Source: a virus. Taken from it: a stretch of 22,359 nucleotides of DNA. Below are positions 18,569 through 22,359 of this stretch, piece by piece. Each line of letters opens with the position of its first letter. Position 1 is the first letter of the stretch. The DNA is taken from positions 1-22,359 of IMG/VR virus record IMGVR_UViG_3300020159_001925. The stretch is one strand, 5' to 3'. Under the pieces are notes generated by a model. The model was not told where the DNA came from. It made no database searches and saw only the letters and a list, made by a program, of their open reading frames with translations. The translations under genes were made by a program, and so were the position numbers.

Positions 18569-21063
18569 CGTCCCCTCCTAGTGAGATTATTGTTAGGATT
18601 AATCCCTACAGGACGTACGGCTCCTGGCTTTCCTGATGGGTACTTTGCCATGTAGAGTGCATGGATGTATGCTCCCCCCCTACCTGGCTGGAGATTTAGA
18701 TTTGGATTAGCCATCGGATCAGTTGGAGTATCCTTCTTACCATTACCAGGGGCTTTCGCTGGTGCAGGATTCCTGGTAGGCTTAGTCTGTTCTGGCTTTG
18801 GGGTGCTAGGAGTTGCGCCCCATGAAACGGCTGGTCCCTTGAACTTGCTTGGCTTAGCCAGGTCTAGCCTAAGGTCCTCATGCCCATCGATACGAGCGTG
18901 CCACTCCATACCTCCAACGTTGTACAGGCCAGAAACCTCGTCAACACCAACTCCAACAGCCTTTCGGCGCACCACAACGCGAACAGTCTCCCCAAGCTTT
19001 GGGGTACCTGCTACACCGATAGGGCCATAGAGCTCTGTCCTCATCTGGATAGAGATAGACCTAACGTCATCGTCCTGGCCAAGGTCATTTACTAGCCCCT
19101 GTGCAAAGTTGCCTGCCGACTGCGACGATAGGAATCCAGACTGAGATTGAACAATCGGCAAGGATGGATCGCTAACATTATATTGAGAAAGCTTAACAAC
19201 TCCTTGGCTCTTAGTGCCTGAGGCGGCCTCGGTACTTGCTCCAATAAGGAAGTCGGTAGTAGGTACGACTCGAACTGAGTTTACCTTGCTGCTAAGCTTG
19301 GATGTGACGTTGAATCCCTTGATGTTTCCTGGGTACACAAGTACTGCCTGTGCGTCTGCCGAGACAGCATGGTTTACAATCAGGCTACTACCAGTTGCCG
19401 ATGCACCTGGTACACCGTAGTAGTTAAACACCACCTTAGTACCGTCCATCCTAGATCCCATCTCGATATCAGCAAGATCACGGATGAAGTCCACTGGTCC
19501 TTGTCCTGCTGTTGTATATGGATGTTTTACTGAACTTGATGAAGTATTTAGTTGAGTAAGGGTTGTGAATTTAACAAGAGGAACAAGAGCAGTATTAGTT
19601 TTATTTAGAGTACCACCTGTACTAAAGCCGGAGGAAGCGGTACCAGCAGCTGTAAAAATAGTCTTCCTGTCACCAGAGATACTAGTAATGGCACCACTTG
19701 TGTCAGTGCTTGCGCCAGAGACGAGGGTGCTAGATGCTCCAGTAACAGTATCTCCAACAATATAGTTTTCTGGCAGCGGGTTAGACATGGTAACAGTTTT
19801 TACGGAAGACGCCATGCTTGTGTCCGTAACAGACTCAGAAGAAACAGGGTAGTCGTTTGCCCTGTCAAGTACATATTGAGGGTCTGTTGGTGTCGCAAGC
19901 AATGCGGTTATTGCGCCAGGCACTGTGTCGGTCTGTAGCCCAGCTGTGAATGTAGTGTCAAGCTCAGACGTAGCATTCCCCCATATTGCCTGGTTATAAT
20001 CAGAGCCGGTAACAGGACTTAGGTTTCCGATATAGTATGGGATTGCGTAAAACTCATAGCTAACCCCTTCTGTTAGGATTGAAAATACACGCTCTCTCCC
20101 TGTGTGGTCTTCGTCTGCTGGGTCGTAGTGGTTAGATGGCCTTAGGGTAATAGTGAATGGCATCGGTGCATCAAGTCCTCCTAATGCTGAATAGTATCCA
20201 CCGATCTCACTATTGCCTGGAGCAAAGTAATGATCAGTTGAGAAGTCAAGCAGAGCACCACCAGGCTGTGCGTACAAAAGTAGACCAATCCACCCTTTGG
20301 ATGAGGAACTAGTTCCAATGGAGAAGTTGCCTTCGATAGTCTTTCCTGTCTCACCATCTTGAAAGTATGCTGCAGTTACGTCACGCCATATGTACTGGCA
20401 CCCCTGAATGATAACAGCACCGGTCTTCTTTCCGCTCCCATCTTCTTGGTATGTAATCTTTAGCTTGTCCTTGTTCCCCCATGTATTTCCTGCAGTTCCA
20501 GGCTGTACATTGTCAGGTACTCCGTCATAGATTTCTATCTTTCCCACGTTAGGGTATACGGAATCAACAACTGGTACCCAATACCCCTCGCTTTTCTTAC
20601 CCAAATCTTTGGCAGACGCCCCGGCGATAACTGATTTTGGAGTAAATCCGTTTCCTCCTGCACTGATAGACGTGGTATCAGAACTTGGGATAGCCTTGTC
20701 GCCAATCTTAGGGCCATGGATCTGAGTGTAGTACTTGTTTAGAGCGGTCATGTAGTCCACCCCATTGACTACGATCTCGCTTACTCCTGCGTCATAGTCT
20801 GTAATGATACCGGACTGGATGTCTACGTACTGGCTTCCATCCCATCGCTGCACTGAGTAGTGCTGCTGTAGAGGCTGGATAAGTGGCGCTGCCGGATGGT
20901 CAATAGGTAGAGTGAAGTATGCGTACCCAGAGTCGTTAGCATACAGCTGAACACCGATGTCTCTAGCGTCCGGGATAACTGCTACCACCAGATCTTTTGC
21001 AAAAGGGGCAGCGTCGTTATAGGGCTTCATAGAGTAGATTACAACAATGTTCTTACGTGCCAT
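18565..21063 (-). CDS. Large tail protein, baseplate-hub / tail-tip type (832 aa)
   Basis: The ATG at 21063 overlaps the distal-tail-like gene's stop (TAATG). The N-terminal region (about 30-130: SGYAYFTLPIDHP, then QRWDGSQYVDIQSGIITDYD and NGVDYMTALNKYY) has the pattern of hub proteins in long-tailed phages of Gram-positive hosts, such as the Gp37-like proteins of Rhodococcus phage ReqiPepy6. A beta-rich middle follows, with a Ser/Thr/Ala/Gly-rich low-complexity stretch at about residues 415-500, and a C-terminal part with GPIGVAGTPKLGETVRVVVR and YNVGGMEWHARIDGHEDLRL, typical of the folding-back end of hub proteins. The last 100 residues are Pro/Lys/Asn-rich and probably flexible. It likely contacts the receptor or baseplate. 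Exact role is inferred. Confidence 0.82.
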   Translation of the reverse strand: MARKNIVVIYSMKPYNDAAPFAKDLVVAVIPDARDIGVQLYANDSGYAYFTLPIDHPAAPLIQPLQQHYSVQRWDGSQYVDIQSGIITDYDAGVSEIVVNGVDYMTALNKYYTQIHGPKIGDKAIPSSDTTSISAGGNGFTPKSVIAGASAKDLGKKSEGYWVPVVDSVYPNVGKIEIYDGVPDNVQPGTAGNTWGNKDKLKITYQEDGSGKKTGAVIIQGCQYIWRDVTAAYFQDGETGKTIEGNFSIGTSSSSKGWIGLLLYAQPGGALLDFSTDHYFAPGNSEIGGYYSALGGLDAPMPFTITLRPSNHYDPADEDHTGRERVFSILTEGVSYEFYAIPYYIGNLSPVTGSDYNQAIWGNATSELDTTFTAGLQTDTVPGAITALLATPTDPQYVLDRANDYPVSSESVTDTSMASSVKTVTMSNPLPENYIVGDTVTGASSTLVSGASTDTSGAITSISGDRKTIFTAAGTASSGFSTGGTLNKTNTALVPLVKFTTLTQLNTSSSSVKHPYTTAGQGPVDFIRDLADIEMGSRMDGTKVVFNYYGVPGASATGSSLIVNHAVSADAQAVLVYPGNIKGFNVTSKLSSKVNSVRVVPTTDFLIGASTEAASGTKSQGVVKLSQYNVSDPSLPIVQSQSGFLSSQSAGNFAQGLVNDLGQDDDVRSISIQMRTELYGPIGVAGTPKLGETVRVVVRRKAVGVGVDEVSGLYNVGGMEWHARIDGHEDLRLDLAKPSKFKGPAVSWGATPSTPKPEQTKPTRNPAPAKAPGNGKKDTPTDPMANPNLNLQPGRGGAYIHALYMAKYPSGKPGAVRPVGINPNNNLTRRGR

Positions 21064-21905
21064 TACAAGAGAGCCTCTCTGATAGTAATGGTGATAGTCT
21101 GACCAGACTGGCCAACCACGCTAACAGATGATGTTCCAGGTGGAATACTGAAGAACGCAAACCCTGTTAGTGTTGTCGGGCTAGTAGACACTGCTGTTTT
21201 AAACACATCTGTGATGTTTGACCCGAACGCTGAGTGAGAGACTGTGTCGCTACCAAGCGTGGCCGACACAGCTGTGCCGGTTGTTAGGCCCCAGGTTACT
21301 GTAGGCCATGCTACTGTGTTTCCGTTATTCACTACGCTTATTGTCCCTGACCCTGTTCTGCTAAACGTAGAGGTGTTAACAGAGTACTTATAAGGGTCCT
21401 CAGCAAAAAGGCTAACGTTAACAGTTACTGCATAGCCCTTGGCCGTAATGCCAGCAGCGGAAGACTTTTCTGTAACAAATCTAGGTAGCGCTACTGGCCT
21501 TACATTCATGTACAGGCTGGCAGTTCCGGCGGCAGAGGGCTGTGTAAACGATAGCTTCCTCATTCCGTCGAACGGCAAAGCGGTTCCGGTGGCGTACCTA
21601 GGCTGCGCCTGCAGCGCATAGTTTAAGTCATTCATCTTGTCCCAGAAGTCAGCGTAACTGTTTCCGTATACAGAAACTACCATGTTGATAGATCTGCCGC
21701 CAAGGTATGGGTCGCTAGCGTCTACTCCGTCTGCCTGTGGAATGTCCTCCACGAATGAAGTGATAGAAACTCCTGAGAAGTCTACCTGCTCAACGCTGTA
21801 CCCGGATAGAGGGGCAGAGCCCACTGCCAGAGGGTCACGGATACTATTGATATCCAGTGCCGACTGGCCCGGTCTCTCGATTGTAATTGCTGCAGATAGA
21901 TCCAT
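21063..21905 (-). CDS. Distal-tail-like (Dit-type) minor tail protein (280 aa)
   Basis: It begins at the ATG at 21905, one base after the end of the upstream gene. The first half includes YLGGRSINMVVSVYGNSYAD then FWDKMNDLNYALQAQPRYAT, the pattern of the N-terminal tail-ring domain of Dit proteins. The second half is beta-rich with Thr/Ser/Gly repeats (TSTFSRTGSGTISVVNNGN, SIPPGTSSVSVVGQSGQTI), a carbohydrate-binding-like jelly-roll region as in evolved Dits. Dit proteins link the tail tube to the baseplate and form its hexameric hub, partnering the large hub protein encoded directly downstream. No catalytic motif. Confidence 0.78.
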   Translation of the reverse strand: MDLSAAITIERPGQSALDINSIRDPLAVGSAPLSGYSVEQVDFSGVSITSFVEDIPQADGVDASDPYLGGRSINMVVSVYGNSYADFWDKMNDLNYALQAQPRYATGTALPFDGMRKLSFTQPSAAGTASLYMNVRPVALPRFVTEKSSAAGITAKGYAVTVNVSLFAEDPYKYSVNTSTFSRTGSGTISVVNNGNTVAWPTVTWGLTTGTAVSATLGSDTVSHSAFGSNITDVFKTAVSTSPTTLTGFAFFSIPPGTSSVSVVGQSGQTITITIREALL

Positions 21906-21906
21906 C

Positions 21907-22359
21907 CTATGGGGTCTTCCTTACTCGGCGGATAGCCTTGGACATCTGATCCCATCGGCGCTGCGCTGCACTATAAAGCTGTGCCAGCTGGATGCTGTTT
22001 GTGTCTGATGCCCCGGATGCAACGGCCCACTGCTGGAACCGAACTCGGTCGGAGATCAGCATGAACATTGCTTCTTTGGCGACCCAGGCACGCACGGCGT
22101 TAGTAGCATCGTCGTCGAGCTCGATAGAGGACGCGTCAGTCGTTGGCTGGGTATAGTGCTTGTATCCAAACACCCGCAGTGTACAGTTGTTAGGCAGTAC
22201 GAAATACTGTGGCATGTGCAGCTTTCCATCAATGAAGTCCCATCCACCATTAGCTTCGCTAACCTGTGAGAAAGGTACCGTAAGGAGAAGCTTGCCAGCA
22301 GAGTTATAAGCATCCACGCGATAGACCGCGTCCAGCGTGAGTGTGTCAATAGTGAAGAA
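21907..22359 (-). CDS. Phage structural or tail protein, 5' end beyond window (at least 150 aa)
   Basis: The frame is open across the right edge to its stop at 21907, so the true start lies outside; a GTG at 22317 is an internal option only. It includes FTIDTLTLDAVYRVDAY, FSQVSEANGGWDFIDGK, CTLRVFGYKHYTQPTTDA and a helical end (AQRRWDQMSKAIRRVRKTP). Position directly before the Dit-like protein and the beta-then-helix layout suggest a small connector or tail-associated protein, but I do not recognise a named family. It is not translationally fused to the next gene: one base separates stop and start. Confidence 0.7.
   Translation of the reverse strand, partial: FFTIDTLTLDAVYRVDAYNSAGKLLLTVPFSQVSEANGGWDFIDGKLHMPQYFVLPNNCTLRVFGYKHYTQPTTDASSIELDDDATNAVRAWVAKEAMFMLISDRVRFQQWAVASGASDTNSIQLAQLYSAAQRRWDQMSKAIRRVRKTP

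Noticed and set aside
18665-19030. Plus-strand frame opposite the large tail gene
   Set aside because: Antisense to the Pro-rich tail-protein end; no start signal and no family pattern.

Overview
The window is a stretch of a tailed double-stranded DNA phage genome, or a prophage or metagenomic phage contig, probably with a long non-contractile tail. The evidence is tail genes (a distal-tail-like protein and an 832-residue hub-like protein), a lysis-type pair (a small single-span membrane protein and a C39-like cysteine peptidase), a DnaB helicase, an Erf annealing protein with a Cas4-like nuclease, many small genes overlapping by 1-40 bases, and a phage-type tRNA. Start sites nearly all have strong GGAGG ribosome binding sites, and GTG and TTG starts are frequent. 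This, together with the tail and lysis protein types, fits a phage of a Gram-positive, possibly actinobacterial, host. The host assignment is an inference.

Layout. (1) Bases 1-5080, minus strand: one reading frame of at least 1693 residues that runs off the left edge. It is a giant mosaic protein with Pro/Ala-rich linkers and no domain I recognise. (2) Bases 5081-5998: a divergent regulatory region holding a perfect 20-bp palindrome, a small GC-rich cargo-type gene (5383-5763) and several dyads. (3) Bases 5999-10850, plus strand: a compact accessory operon of small proteins (a RadC/JAB-domain protein, three mini membrane proteins, several Cys-pair proteins) with a tRNA-Ile(UAU) gene, closed by a strong terminator at 10877-10917. 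(4) Bases 16627-10979, minus strand: a 15-gene replication and recombination operon (Cas4-like nuclease, Erf, an SSB-like protein, a resolvase-like nuclease, a nucleotide-metabolism-type DUF, a barwin/RlpA-like secreted protein, DnaB and small proteins). (5) Bases 22359-16698, minus strand: the end of the tail module, then a holin-like protein, an HTH-exonuclease fusion, a HAD phosphatase-like protein and the C39 peptidase. A rho-independent terminator at 16637-16676 separates this block from the replication operon.

How it works together. The nuclease resects DNA ends, Erf anneals strands, the SSB-like protein covers single strands and the resolvase-like nuclease cuts branches around DnaB-driven replication. 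The tail genes feed directly into the lysis-type genes. The plus-strand operon looks like host-takeover or accessory functions. Phage coding relies visibly on ATA codons, which its own tRNA-Ile(UAU) would read.

Most notable observations: the giant mosaic protein; a structured leader element repeated three times ahead of plus-strand genes (two copies share an exact 16-base string); a GTATACGAGG repeat at transcription-unit borders; and a GC-rich gene bracketed by two of those repeats.
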